IMG/VR virus record: IMGVR_UViG_3300030104_004611
Span: 1-34,863 of that record
Source: a virus
Direction: 5' to 3' (one strand)
DNA: 34,863 nucleotides
Made by a program: the position numbers and the translations under genes. Positions 1 through 6,614 of this stretch are shown piece after piece. Within the stretch, counting starts at the first letter, position 1. Each line of letters opens with the position of its first letter. Below the pieces are notes generated by a model. That model ran no database searches and was not told the DNA's origin. It saw only the letters and a program-made list of their open reading frames with translations.

Positions 1-118
1 CCCCCTTTCCCCGTAGGGCTCGAACTCCCCTCTCCAACCCCGGCTCGGCTTGCCCTTTGGTGGGCCGCCGACCCTTGTCCATCCCTGCTTTTGCTTGGTC
101 CTCGATAGTAGACAACAA

Positions 119-135
119 GAACCACGTAGGGGTTC
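119..135. repeat. Inverted repeat GAACC-N7-GGTTC
   Basis: Perfect 5-bp arms (119-123 and 131-135) flank a 7-base centre, 39 bases upstream of the predicted -35 box. Its place in the divergent region makes an operator conceivable. The arms are short and could arise by chance. Confidence 0.3.
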
Positions 136-173
136 ATGAAACTCAGTCATTTCGTCATACCCACAAAAACGGT

Positions 174-202
174 TTGACGTGTCTGCCGGGATAGTTTACG
201 GT
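174..202 (+). promoter_or_regulatory. Putative sigma70-type early promoter
   Basis: A TTGACG -35 box (174-179; five of six consensus bases) is followed by a 17-base spacer and a weaker TACGGT -10 box (197-202; keeps T, A and the final T). The predicted start of transcription is near 209, about 20 bases before the first gene and its ribosome-binding site. It is the only plus-strand promoter I can support, and it would drive the early operon. Confidence 0.45.
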
Positions 203-230
203 AGGGGTACAACAAGCGACGGAGAGAGAC

Positions 231-773
231 ATGGCAGCCGGATTCAACAAGTACGAGGACAGGCGATTGGGCCAACCAGTAACCGTCCTTCGAGACCTCA
301 ACGCCACGAGGAACGGCAAGCGCATCCGCATTGAGAGCGGCGAGCATGTCTGGACCGTCGCACCCTGTGGGCTTAAGCCGAACGGTGACGTGAAGGCGTC
401 GCCGGGCAAGGCTGCAGAGGGCGGCAAGATTCGCCGCGACGACACGGGCGGCACCGCTCCGGGCAAGCAGCAGGTCGCAGAGGTCCTGTACCTCTACGGC
501 GCGCGCCCCGGATTCAGCCCTTCGCAATACGCGAAAGGTCAGCGCATGGGGAAGCGCACTGTCTGCGCTTGGATGCATGGTACGGCGTCAAAAATTCCTC
601 CAGAGGGTGCGGGTCGGTGGGTGAATCTCCGGTTCAACCCGAAGGTTTCAGACAAGTTTCACGTCGGCACATTTGATGCTTCAAGCGTGCTCGACAGCGG
701 TGCCCGACTTAACTGTGTGCGCTTCGATTCACGGGGTGCGTTCGTGTTCATCCCATGGGAGGAGAGATCATGA
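231..773 (+). CDS. Hypothetical early protein (180 aa)
   Basis: This is the first gene behind the putative early promoter. The ATG follows a strong ggagagag Shine-Dalgarno site by a few bases. The protein is basic in its N-terminal half, with many Lys, Arg and Gly, and looks more globular after residue ~110 (aromatic and beta-prone stretches ending in a FIPWEERS-type tail). I recognise no domain, signal peptide or membrane segment. As the first early gene it might act in host takeover or regulation, but that rests only on position. Its TGA overlaps the next start codon as ATGA, so translation is probably coupled. Confidence 0.75.
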   Translation: MAAGFNKYEDRRLGQPVTVLRDLNATRNGKRIRIESGEHVWTVAPCGLKPNGDVKASPGKAAEGGKIRRDDTGGTAPGKQQVAEVLYLYGARPGFSPSQYAKGQRMGKRTVCAWMHGTASKIPPEGAGRWVNLRFNPKVSDKFHVGTFDASSVLDSGARLNCVRFDSRGAFVFIPWEERS

Positions 774-1054
774 AAACCGTTAAAATCAGATTTGTCGATG
801 AAGCTTTAATCATTGGAAACCTTGGCAGGGAACACCTTCACCTTATGCGCGAAGAATTGGTGCGGGCGTTCAAGAGGGCGCACCCCGATCTTGCCATTCG
901 CCGCGTTGACAAGACACGCCTTGAAATTGAGAAGGCTGTCGGGGTGGTGCACCCGGTCTTTCTTATAGCCGAGTCAATGGAAGCAGCGCCGGGCATCCCT
1001 GCTGATGTGTGTTTCGATTACCGTGGGATTGATGGAGAGGTTATCTATGGTTGA
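770..1054 (+). CDS. Hypothetical early protein (94 aa)
   Basis: The start is placed at the ATG at 770, inside the stop of the previous gene (ATGA) and just behind a gggaggagag ribosome-binding site. An in-frame ATG at 755 is less likely. The product is a small soluble mixed alpha/beta protein: an N-terminal strand (KTVKIRFVDEALII), a charged helix at ~20-40 and a second strand-rich half. No family is recognised. It overlaps the following gene by 8 bases. Confidence 0.7.
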   Translation: MKTVKIRFVDEALIIGNLGREHLHLMREELVRAFKRAHPDLAIRRVDKTRLEIEKAVGVVHPVFLIAESMEAAPGIPADVCFDYRGIDGEVIYG

Positions 1055-1307
1055 TCTGGTTGCAACGTGGGTGCTCGATCATGAGGTGATCTCATGGTCG
1101 GGGCTCACGAACGATACCACGGGTGAGGTGATCGAGTATCGCTTCACCGCGTGGGGCCCAAAGTCTAGCGAGGTATGGCCCGAAGTCGAGTGGTGGTCAC
1201 CCGGAGAGTTGAGAAGTGAGAGCGAGGTATTGGGATTCGCTGAAGCTATGGCTGACGCGGTTGAACTTGAACATGGGGTACGACCCCGAATCATAAAGGA
1301 CTATTGA
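1047..1307 (+). CDS. Hypothetical early protein (86 aa)
   Basis: The start is set at the ATG at 1047 because it follows a gatggagagg ribosome-binding site and overlaps the upstream gene by only 8 bases. An upstream in-frame ATG at 1005 would overlap much more. The small acidic protein is rich in Trp (VATWVL, VISWSGL, WWSPGEL), and its C-terminal half looks helical. I see no recognisable family, signal or membrane segment. Confidence 0.68.
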   Translation: MVDLVATWVLDHEVISWSGLTNDTTGEVIEYRFTAWGPKSSEVWPEVEWWSPGELRSESEVLGFAEAMADAVELEHGVRPRIIKDY

Positions 1308-1310
1308 GAC

Positions 1311-1586
1311 ATGAAGATTAAAATCGACACCAGCGCCATTATTGATACCGCTGGAATTACGCTTCACGTAGGGAACGCACCGATACCAGTTATCGATGAG
1401 ACACTGACATACCTGCGAGCCCAGCTCGATAAACACACGGACCGCAACGGGCACGCTTTGGGTGAGTATGGCTCGGACAACGAACGCCGCGTTGATCGTT
1501 TGTATCACAGGATCTGGGAGGTCGAGGGAATTGCTGCAAGCCTTCGGGAGGGCAATCACCTCATCGGCACGATGGGTAAGATATGA
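1311..1586 (+). CDS. Hypothetical early protein (91 aa)
   Basis: This short soluble protein lies three bases after the previous gene, with an aaagga ribosome-binding site. It has a beta-rich N-terminal third (KIKIDTSAII, GITLHV), then two helices rich in charged residues (residues ~28-80). No domain is recognised. The stop overlaps the next gene's start as ATGA. Confidence 0.68.
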   Translation: MKIKIDTSAIIDTAGITLHVGNAPIPVIDETLTYLRAQLDKHTDRNGHALGEYGSDNERRVDRLYHRIWEVEGIAASLREGNHLIGTMGKI

Positions 1587-1825
1587 AGGTTTTTATCCAG
1601 ACGATTCTACTTCTGATCAGCGCTTCCGCTATGGCGGAACCGCCAAAGGTGAAGAAGTCGAAGTCGGGCATATGCCACGACCAGACGAGCAGATACTACA
1701 AGCGCGTGAAGCATTTCACGGCATACGAAACAACCAGGGCCTGCATTGAGAGCGGAGGCCGGGAACCACAAACAGGGGGGAACAATGAAAAACACAGTAA
1801 TCTATTTCGCGGGCGACAAGGTTAG
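1583..1825 (+). CDS. Small secreted Cys/His protein, copy 1 (80 aa)
   Basis: A Sec-type signal peptide is visible: MK, a hydrophobic stretch FIQTILLLISASA and a likely AMA cleavage site near residue 18. The mature part has a compact motif: ICH (30-32), a YY pair (38-39), F45, C54 and GGREP (58-62). The same motif occurs in the gene at 2319, so the two are paralogues. I associate this kind of short ICH...C..GGR.P segment with secreted bacterial proteins, some nuclease-linked, but have not verified that. The product should be periplasmic or exported. The start overlaps the preceding stop (ATGA), and the C-terminal tail overlaps the next gene by 41 bases. Confidence 0.72.
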   Translation: MKVFIQTILLLISASAMAEPPKVKKSKSGICHDQTSRYYKRVKHFTAYETTRACIESGGREPQTGGNNEKHSNLFRGRQG

Positions 1826-1964
1826 GCTAACCGGAAAAACCTACGAGAAGCACGGCGAAAACTGGGCTGAATTCGAGTGGATTGAAGGCCACAAAAAGGG
1901 TCAGCTTGGCGCTTGTGGAATGAGTCACTGGACGTTCACAACTCAAATTGACCTACAGAGCTGA
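1785..1964 (+). CDS. Hypothetical small protein (59 aa)
   Basis: The ATG at 1785 follows a strong aggggggaac ribosome-binding site, so it is preferred over the in-frame ATG-type start at 1746. The protein is about 59 residues and beta-prone (VIYFAGDKVRLTGK, AEFEWIEG), with aromatics and Gly turns consistent with a small SH3-like or beta-barrel fold. That fold is a guess from pattern only. It overlaps the upstream gene by 41 bases in another frame. Confidence 0.62.
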   Translation: MKNTVIYFAGDKVRLTGKTYEKHGENWAEFEWIEGHKKGQLGACGMSHWTFTTQIDLQS

Positions 1965-1977
1965 AAGGGAACGACCA

Positions 1978-2322
1978 ATGAATCTCAACACGTACACAAG
2001 CGCAGACCTCGAAGCCTTCGACTGCATTTCAGGCTTCGAGACAATCACCGAGCAATGTCGATTCCTATACCAGCTAACCGAGGGTGAGAAGGGTTGGTTC
2101 GAGTGGATTGGTGACCGGTACGCAATCGCTGTGGTTCTCGGAAATACCTGGAGCGAAGACGATGACGGCACGGTCACCATCACCATCGACACCATGGAGG
2201 TCTCAGAGGCACTCGCGGCGGACGGCGTAGACCGTGCGCCTTGCCTTTCTGAAGATACGCAACTTGCTCTGCTCATCTGGTTCATTGGACCCGATGAAGA
2301 CTACGAGGGAAACGAACAATGA
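1978..2322 (+). CDS. Hypothetical acidic protein (114 aa)
   Basis: The start at 1978 is behind an aaaggga site 13 bases after the previous stop; a longer in-frame start at 1948 would overlap it. The protein is strongly acidic, with many Asp and Glu in the second half and an acidic tail (GPDEDYEGNE). Small acidic early phage proteins sometimes mimic DNA to block host DNA-binding enzymes, but nothing here proves that. No known domain is recognised. The stop overlaps the next gene as ATGA. Confidence 0.68.
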   Translation: MNLNTYTSADLEAFDCISGFETITEQCRFLYQLTEGEKGWFEWIGDRYAIAVVLGNTWSEDDDGTVTITIDTMEVSEALAADGVDRAPCLSEDTQLALLIWFIGPDEDYEGNEQ

Positions 2323-2552
2323 AAACCGCACTCATTCTGATGATTCTACTAACGGGTTCCGCTCTGGCGAACCCTCAGCCACAAGTGAAATTAACCAAGA
2401 CCTTAATCTGCCACGGCATCGACTCGCCCTGGTGGGACAAAATCAAGAGCCCAATCGCGACATTCAAAACGGTGAAGGATTGCCTGGGTTCCATCGAGGG
2501 CGCACGGGAACCGAAGCGAAAAAAGAAGAAAGCAAAAGGGGGTGCATCATGA
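2319..2552 (+). CDS. Small secreted Cys/His protein, copy 2 (77 aa)
   Basis: This is a paralogue of the gene at 1583. It has an N-terminal signal peptide (MKTALILMILLTGSALA, likely cut after ALA near residue 17). The same motif follows at almost identical spacing: ICH (30-32), WW (38-39), F49, C55 and GAREP (61-65). It ends in a Lys-rich tail (RKKKKAKGG) that the first copy lacks, which could bind nucleic acid or another anionic surface. The mature protein should be exported. The start and stop both overlap neighbours as ATGA, so it is embedded in the early operon. Confidence 0.74.
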   Translation: MKTALILMILLTGSALANPQPQVKLTKTLICHGIDSPWWDKIKSPIATFKTVKDCLGSIEGAREPKRKKKKAKGGAS

Positions 2553-2740
2553 ACGTTAACGAATTTCAAGAGCCAGCCATCCGAAGAACCACGAAATGGT
2601 CAACGAAGTGGCAACGCCGCGAGTGGGTAATTGATGAGCTTTTCACGCTTGTTGACAGCCTTATCTGTATTTTAACCATGGGCCATTTTCTCGGGGGCCT
2701 GTCCTGGAATCGAAAATTTGGCGGAGATGAAGGGGTGTGA
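2549..2740 (+). CDS. Hypothetical small protein (63 aa), possible membrane segment
   Basis: The ATG at 2549 overlaps the previous stop (ATGA) and follows a run of purines (aaaagggggtgc) that can serve as ribosome-binding site. The N-terminal half is basic (IRRTTKWSTKWQRR). Residues ~32-53 (FTLVDSLICILTMGHFLGGL) are hydrophobic enough for one membrane-spanning or amphipathic helix. An inner-membrane early protein is possible. No family is recognised. Confidence 0.58.
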   Translation: MNVNEFQEPAIRRTTKWSTKWQRREWVIDELFTLVDSLICILTMGHFLGGLSWNRKFGGDEGV

Positions 2741-2741
2741 G

Positions 2742-3170
2742 ATGAGTGATTGTGAGCAGAGGGTAGACGGTGCGCTGAACTCAAGGGCTGACGACTTCAC
2801 CGTGTACATGAACAACGTCGAGATAGAGGAAGAGGGGTCGGACGAGTTGCCCCCGATGAATCACTATGGATTGTCATTTGAGTATGTTGAGCCACATGAG
2901 GACGATATCGAGAAGGACGACTGGTCTGGCGCATACTTTCGATATCAGCTTTCGTGGGGCGGTCCATCTGATGAGATCAGGTTTAAGAGGAACGGCAAAA
3001 TTGAGTACGTGTTTCAGGATTGGTTTGACGGTGCAACGCGAGACATCAGTGATGAAGATTGGGCCATGTGGCTGCGCGAAGCTTTTGCGGTTAGTGGCTC
3101 GGCATTTGATATCAATCGAAACATTGCGCAAAAGGCACACGACTTGTACCTGGAAAGGAGTTTTCTATGA
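2742..3170 (+). CDS. Hypothetical acidic protein (142 aa)
   Basis: The start is placed at 2742, one base after the previous stop and behind ggagatgaaggggtg; in-frame ATGs at 2718 and 2727 would overlap the upstream gene. The protein is very acidic in residues 1-60 (EIEEEGSDELPP, EPHEDDIEKDD), with a beta-rich centre (YFRYQLSWGG, IEYVFQDWFDG) and a helical C-terminus. No domain is recognised. As with the gene at 1978, the charge would fit a DNA-mimic or host-inhibitor role, but this is only speculation. Confidence 0.68.
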   Translation: MSDCEQRVDGALNSRADDFTVYMNNVEIEEEGSDELPPMNHYGLSFEYVEPHEDDIEKDDWSGAYFRYQLSWGGPSDEIRFKRNGKIEYVFQDWFDGATRDISDEDWAMWLREAFAVSGSAFDINRNIAQKAHDLYLERSFL

Positions 3171-3343
3171 ACAACGGACTCAACGATCACTTGTGGAACC
3201 TGCTGGAGCAGGCGAGAGACGAGAGAGACGAAGCTCTCGCCCGAATGATTAACGCAGAAGAGGAACTGAAGAAGGCAAAGGAACAGGCCGCGAAGGCAGT
3301 CAAGCTGCTCGTTGGTCTAGACATTACGGACAAACCGTTATAA
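3167..3343 (+). CDS. Hypothetical coiled-coil protein (58 aa)
   Basis: This short gene was found by reading the gap after 3170. Its ATG at 3167 overlaps the previous stop (ATGA) and follows a good ggaaaggag ribosome-binding site. It encodes 58 residues ending at a TAA at 3341-3343. Residues ~13-48 form a charged heptad-like helix (LLEQARDERDEALARMINAE...EELKKAKEQAAKAVKLL), so a short coiled coil is likely. No function can be assigned. Confidence 0.65.
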   Translation: MNNGLNDHLWNLLEQARDERDEALARMINAEEELKKAKEQAAKAVKLLVGLDITDKPL

Positions 3344-3345
3344 CA

Positions 3346-3358
3346 TTAACCAAGTTAA
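3346..3358. repeat. Inverted repeat TTAAC-CAA-GTTAA
   Basis: A perfect 5-bp inverted repeat with a 3-base centre sits in the only intergenic gap (32 bases) of the early operon, just upstream of the Cys-rich gene. It could be a small operator. It is too short and AT-rich, and has no U-tract, to call a terminator. Confidence 0.3.
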
Positions 3359-3375
3359 ACCTGTGCGGGGATAAC

Positions 3376-3972
3376 ATGAACGCTAAAACATCATGGGCGC
3401 AACTGCTTAAACAGTGCGAATTCTGTAAATCGACAACGTGTGACAGGGATTGTCTGTCAGACCATTGGTGCGGGTGTGGAGACTGCGAGTGGACAGTCAG
3501 AGAGGACATCACCATTTGCCGGGAGTGTGGCGAGGAACCGCGAGACCACGAGCCCGAGTTGCCTGCGGGTGAGTATTGGATTGGCGACCCTTGCTATATC
3601 CTCACCGAGTCCAATGGCTTTGACTGGCACGACGTGCTTCTCCAGACGAACTACCTACAGGGTGGAACAAGGGAGCACCCAGGCCGGGGCGGTCTGTTCA
3701 CATATTCAAACAAGGACGTGGACATTCTGATCTTTTCATCCAATACGCAGTGGGGCGATGGGTGTTACCAAGACCAACACGGTAACGAGTATGGTGTCGA
3801 TGCCGGATGCATTGCGTGTATCCCAATGGAGGCCTTGACGAGCGTCGCGGGTGTGCCCGATGGGTTGCACCTTGGACACGTTCACACGATGCCTGACTTT
3901 GTGTGCAGCACGGTTAACCGTGCGGGGCACATCACCTTTGGAGATATCACCATCAAGACAGGGGGGCGATGA
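3376..3972 (+). CDS. Cys-rich (zinc-ribbon-like) protein with IGDPCY domain (198 aa)
   Basis: The first 51 residues hold nine Cys (14, 17, 22, 26, 32, 34, 37, 48, 51) plus His30, a pattern for one or two zinc-binding modules. The rest matches a pattern I know from many small phage and bacterial proteins: IGDPCY (69-74) followed by WGDGCYQDQHG and VDAGCIACIP (126-150). That family has no assigned function as far as I know. The combination of a Cys cluster with this domain is unusual. The gene follows a short intergenic gap with an inverted repeat, has a ggggata ribosome-binding site, and its stop overlaps the next start (ATGA). Confidence 0.75.
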   Translation: MNAKTSWAQLLKQCEFCKSTTCDRDCLSDHWCGCGDCEWTVREDITICRECGEEPRDHEPELPAGEYWIGDPCYILTESNGFDWHDVLLQTNYLQGGTREHPGRGGLFTYSNKDVDILIFSSNTQWGDGCYQDQHGNEYGVDAGCIACIPMEALTSVAGVPDGLHLGHVHTMPDFVCSTVNRAGHITFGDITIKTGGR

Positions 3973-4199
3973 TGCCACATATAGATAGAGTAATAGAGAT
4001 TGCAACAGACGCAATCAAAAGGGTTCGGGGTTACGGCCTCGTTATGGCAAGCGAAGCGTTCCAACGCGGATTCGCTCACGGTATATGCGGACACACCCAG
4101 GGAGCCCCATGGTTCCGTGGGAGTGATGTCTATCAATTGGGTGTAAAGGTCGGCGCTGATATGCGCGCCGAATGGACAACGAAAGAGGGTGCGGAATGA
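3969..4199 (+). CDS. Hypothetical protein (76 aa)
   Basis: Two adjacent ATGs (3969, 3972) can serve as start; the first overlaps the previous stop (ATGA), and the second has better spacing from the caggggggcg site. The product is a short, Gly-rich soluble protein with a helical N-terminus (IDRVIEIATDAIKRV) and a central sequence with His and Gly (FAHGICGHTQGAPW). No domain is recognised. Its stop overlaps the next gene as ATGA. Confidence 0.65.
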   Translation: MMPHIDRVIEIATDAIKRVRGYGLVMASEAFQRGFAHGICGHTQGAPWFRGSDVYQLGVKVGADMRAEWTTKEGAE

Positions 4200-4498
4200 G
4201 TGTGAGAGACACAATTGTCAAGCAGCTTGATGGGCCATCGTTTGGCGACAAGGTATCCGACAGGATTCGATGGCGCCTTATGCTTCTCCAGTGCAATGCA
4301 GAAGAGCGCGCGCGGAAGCTTGGTCTTGATGAGGCGGGTGCAAAGAAGGTGGCGCGGACAATCAGAGACACAACGTCACGCTCAAGCGGTAGGCGAATCC
4401 ATGAGGTTGCCGAGTACCTTGGTTTGCCTACTGGAGCTGTCCTGCTTGGCGGGCTACCTGCTCTTGATGATGAACTGTTGAGGCCCGAAGATGTATGA
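4196..4498 (+). CDS. Hypothetical helical protein (100 aa)
   Basis: The start at 4196 overlaps the upstream stop (ATGA); an in-frame ATG at 4172 would overlap more. The protein is helical and charged, and residues ~55-90 (VARTIRDTT...RRIHEVAEYLGLPTGAVLLGGL) could form a small DNA-binding fold, though no clear helix-turn-helix is visible. It lies immediately upstream of, and overlaps by 8 bases, the recombination exonuclease. It may therefore be co-translated with the recombination cassette. Confidence 0.65.
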   Translation: MSVRDTIVKQLDGPSFGDKVSDRIRWRLMLLQCNAEERARKLGLDEAGAKKVARTIRDTTSRSSGRRIHEVAEYLGLPTGAVLLGGLPALDDELLRPEDV

Positions 4499-5639
4499 CC
4501 CATCTCAATATGTAAGACCAGAGGCAGACCGGCAAAGGCTTGAGGAACACTTCGGGGTTCCGATTGCTGACACGGTTGACAAGATCTATAGCCTCGGGGC
4601 GTCGAACGTGTCCATGGTCCTGAACCGTAACCCCTATGGCGGACCCCATAGGGTGCGGGCCGACCTACTCGGACGCGGGGAAGCTGTGACGGGTGACCAA
4701 TTGGCACGAGGTCATGAGCTTGAGAACACCATCGCCATGCTTGTCATTGAAGACTTGCGTGCCCGTGGGTTTTCAGTGATTGAACCGTGGGGTTCGACCA
4801 GATGGTACGCTCTGCCCTGGACACACTGCACCTATGACAGGCTAATCCTGAACAAGGATGGTGTGGCTGTCGGCGTTCTGGAGATTAAGAGCGTAAACAA
4901 TGAGTTTAAAGCTTACTCATTCGAGGACCGAGACGACCATCAGCTACAGATGGAGCATTGCGCCTATGCTATCACGAGGGCATGGGGTAAGCAGGCCCAC
5001 CCGATGATGCCTGAGAGCATGCTCGTGTGTTTGGCCACGAGTGAGAACGCCTTCACCATGTTGAGAGAGAAGCTCGCGAGCGAGGGCCTCGATTCAAGTG
5101 TCGCGCTTGCTCAGGAAATGGTGAAGACAGGCTTGGCAAAGCTGCACGTCTGCAAGCCGTCCGTTAATCCAGACAAGTATGAGAGGGACGTTATCCCCGT
5201 CCTGTCCGAGTGGTACAAGCAGCACGTCGTGCTTGACCAGATGCCAGCCGTCGATGATTCGCGTGAGTGCTCCGAGTTCTTGCGCCTGTCGGTCGATGAG
5301 AGAGATGGGGACACCGAGGTGTGTGACAACATTGCGCAGCTAGCCAAGCGGCGCATTGAAATCAAGGAGGCAATCAAAGAGCTAGAGTCAGAGGTGAGAG
5401 GCATCGACAACCAGTTAAAGCTTGTGATGGGAAGACATCGAAGAGCTTTCGGTCAAGGTGTGTCGGTGACAATCAGCAGGCGTCCAGGCGCAAGGCGTTT
5501 GAACCAAGCAAAGATGCGTGAAGAGGTGCCCGATATCGTTGAGAGGTTTATCGAAGAGGGCAATGAATACGAGGTGCTTTTAGTGAAGCGCCAAAAACAG
5601 GAGGTGCGGGATGGCGGCGAAGAAAAAGAAGCTGTGTGA
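4491..5639 (+). CDS. YqaJ-like recombination exonuclease (lambda-Exo fold)
   Basis: This is a phage recombination nuclease of the PD-(D/E)XK superfamily, expected to resect one strand of double-stranded DNA ends so that an annealing protein can load. The motifs are clear: GHELE (74-78) in the N-terminal helix, D116 in CTYDRLI, E131-I-K133 in LEIKS, and a Gln/Tyr helix QLQMEHCAYAI (151-161). Residues ~280-320 look like a coiled coil (KRRIEIKEAIKELESEV), and the tail is charged. At 382 residues it is longer than a minimal YqaJ domain. It is followed at once by a DUF1071-type annealing protein, SSB and a RuvC-like resolvase, which strongly supports the role. An alternative reading as a Cas4-like nuclease is unlikely, since the cysteine cluster is missing. 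Confidence 0.88.
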   Translation: MYDPSQYVRPEADRQRLEEHFGVPIADTVDKIYSLGASNVSMVLNRNPYGGPHRVRADLLGRGEAVTGDQLARGHELENTIAMLVIEDLRARGFSVIEPWGSTRWYALPWTHCTYDRLILNKDGVAVGVLEIKSVNNEFKAYSFEDRDDHQLQMEHCAYAITRAWGKQAHPMMPESMLVCLATSENAFTMLREKLASEGLDSSVALAQEMVKTGLAKLHVCKPSVNPDKYERDVIPVLSEWYKQHVVLDQMPAVDDSRECSEFLRLSVDERDGDTEVCDNIAQLAKRRIEIKEAIKELESEVRGIDNQLKLVMGRHRRAFGQGVSVTISRRPGARRLNQAKMREEVPDIVERFIEEGNEYEVLLVKRQKQEVRDGGEEKEAV

Positions 5640-6231
5640 AAGGGTCTGGTCCACGTTTAGTGAGATCAGAGTCTTTGAACGTGGCTATGTATCAAAGAAG
5701 CAGGGCCTTAACTATGTTCAGTGGTCCTATGCAATGGAGTGTCTCAAGGCAGCATTCCCTGATTCAGATGTGTGCTGGAGAGAGTGGGATGGTTTGGACC
5801 ATTTGCTTTACCCAAATGGTTCAGCCGTTGTTGAGGCTATCATTACAATTAGGGATGGTGGTGAAGAGGTTACGGCTAAGTTTCCATTGCCCGTTCTCGA
5901 CTACAGGAACAAGGCAATCGAAAACCCTAATGCCATGGATGTCAACACGGCAAAGATGCGTGCCTTCGTTAAGGCGATGGGCACCCTTGGCTTTGGGCTT
6001 AACGTCTACCAGGGTCATGAGCATGACGGCGTTACCGAGCAGGCTGATCCAACCGAGGCGCTGGAGGCCCTCAAGAAGACATGTGACGATGCAGGTCTAG
6101 ACCTTCGACTGGTCGAGGATTTTGTACAGATGAACAAGAGTACATCAATGGCAGACCTTGAGGCTAAGGACATCTTTAGCCTTCAGGTGTATGTCTCAAA
6201 CAACCAGAGCAAATTCAGAAAGGATACGTAA
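5611..6231 (+). CDS. DUF1071-type single-strand annealing protein
   Basis: This 206-residue protein matches the pattern of the DUF1071 family of phage single-strand annealing recombinases. It has a basic N-terminus, LNYVQWSYAM (33-42), a central strand pair ending in PLPVLDYRNKAI (93-103), and the long conserved segment NPNAMDVNTAKMRAFVKAMG followed by LGFGLNVYQG (106-135). Such proteins coat single-stranded DNA and promote annealing at the ends made by the partner exonuclease. The start follows an excellent aggaggtg ribosome-binding site and overlaps the exonuclease gene by 29 bases. The C-terminal ~65 residues are less conserved and helical. It sits between exonuclease and SSB, the usual arrangement. 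Confidence 0.85.
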   Translation: MAAKKKKLCERVWSTFSEIRVFERGYVSKKQGLNYVQWSYAMECLKAAFPDSDVCWREWDGLDHLLYPNGSAVVEAIITIRDGGEEVTAKFPLPVLDYRNKAIENPNAMDVNTAKMRAFVKAMGTLGFGLNVYQGHEHDGVTEQADPTEALEALKKTCDDAGLDLRLVEDFVQMNKSTSMADLEAKDIFSLQVYVSNNQSKFRKDT

Positions 6232-6614
6232 TGCAGAACATCACAACCATCGGTCGGCTTGGTGCCGACCCAGAGAGCAAGCAAGCAGGCAACTCCAACG
6301 TGACCGAGTTGCGCTTGGCTGTTAGCGGTGGCAAAGACCGAGACGGTAACGACCAGACAACGTGGTACCGCGTATCCGTCTGGGGCAAGCAGGGTGACGC
6401 CATCTCAGGCAGAGTTGGCAAGGGTGGACGGGTGATGGTCATGGGCAGGCTGATGCCGCCCAAGATCTATCGATCTAAGAATGGTGACCCCGGCCTCGAC
6501 CTAACAATCAACGCCGACACCGTCCGCATTATCGACTACAAAGACGACACACCAAAGCACAAGGATGTGAGCAGCGGCAGTGGTGGGTGGGGCTCAGACC
6601 CGGTGCCGTTTTGA
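6231..6614 (+). CDS. ssb: Single-stranded DNA-binding protein (SSB)
   Basis: This is a typical OB-fold SSB of 127 residues: MQNITTIGRLGADPE at the start, ELRLAVSGG, TTWYRVSVWGKQGD around 43-56, and GGRVMVMGRL. A flexible Gly/Ser linker (SSGSGGWG) leads to the tail DPVPF, a short version of the acidic SSB tip (consensus DDDIPF) that docks partner proteins. It protects single-stranded DNA during replication and recombination. The start overlaps the previous stop by one base (TAATG). The codons for the tail overlap the resolvase gene if that gene starts at 6587. Confidence 0.92.
   Translation: MQNITTIGRLGADPESKQAGNSNVTELRLAVSGGKDRDGNDQTTWYRVSVWGKQGDAISGRVGKGGRVMVMGRLMPPKIYRSKNGDPGLDLTINADTVRIIDYKDDTPKHKDVSSGSGGWGSDPVPF

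Larger units (their letters stand above)
1..230. other. Non-coding left end / control region
   Basis: This stretch has no credible gene on either strand. The first ~70 bases are C-rich with two C-runs at the very end. An inverted repeat lies at 119-135, a plausible promoter at 174-202, and a Shine-Dalgarno site (ggagaga) just before the first gene at 231. With the right end it would form a divergent control region of about 290 bases if the genome is circular or circularly permuted. Confidence 0.5.

Noticed and set aside
1-70. T-loop-like sequence (GTTCGAGCC on the minus strand) suggesting a tRNA end
   Set aside because: The flanking stem does not pair and no acceptor or anticodon arm can be built.
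4042-4707. 221-codon open frame on the - strand
   Set aside because: It is antisense to three early genes joined by ATGA or short overlaps, including the start of the exonuclease.
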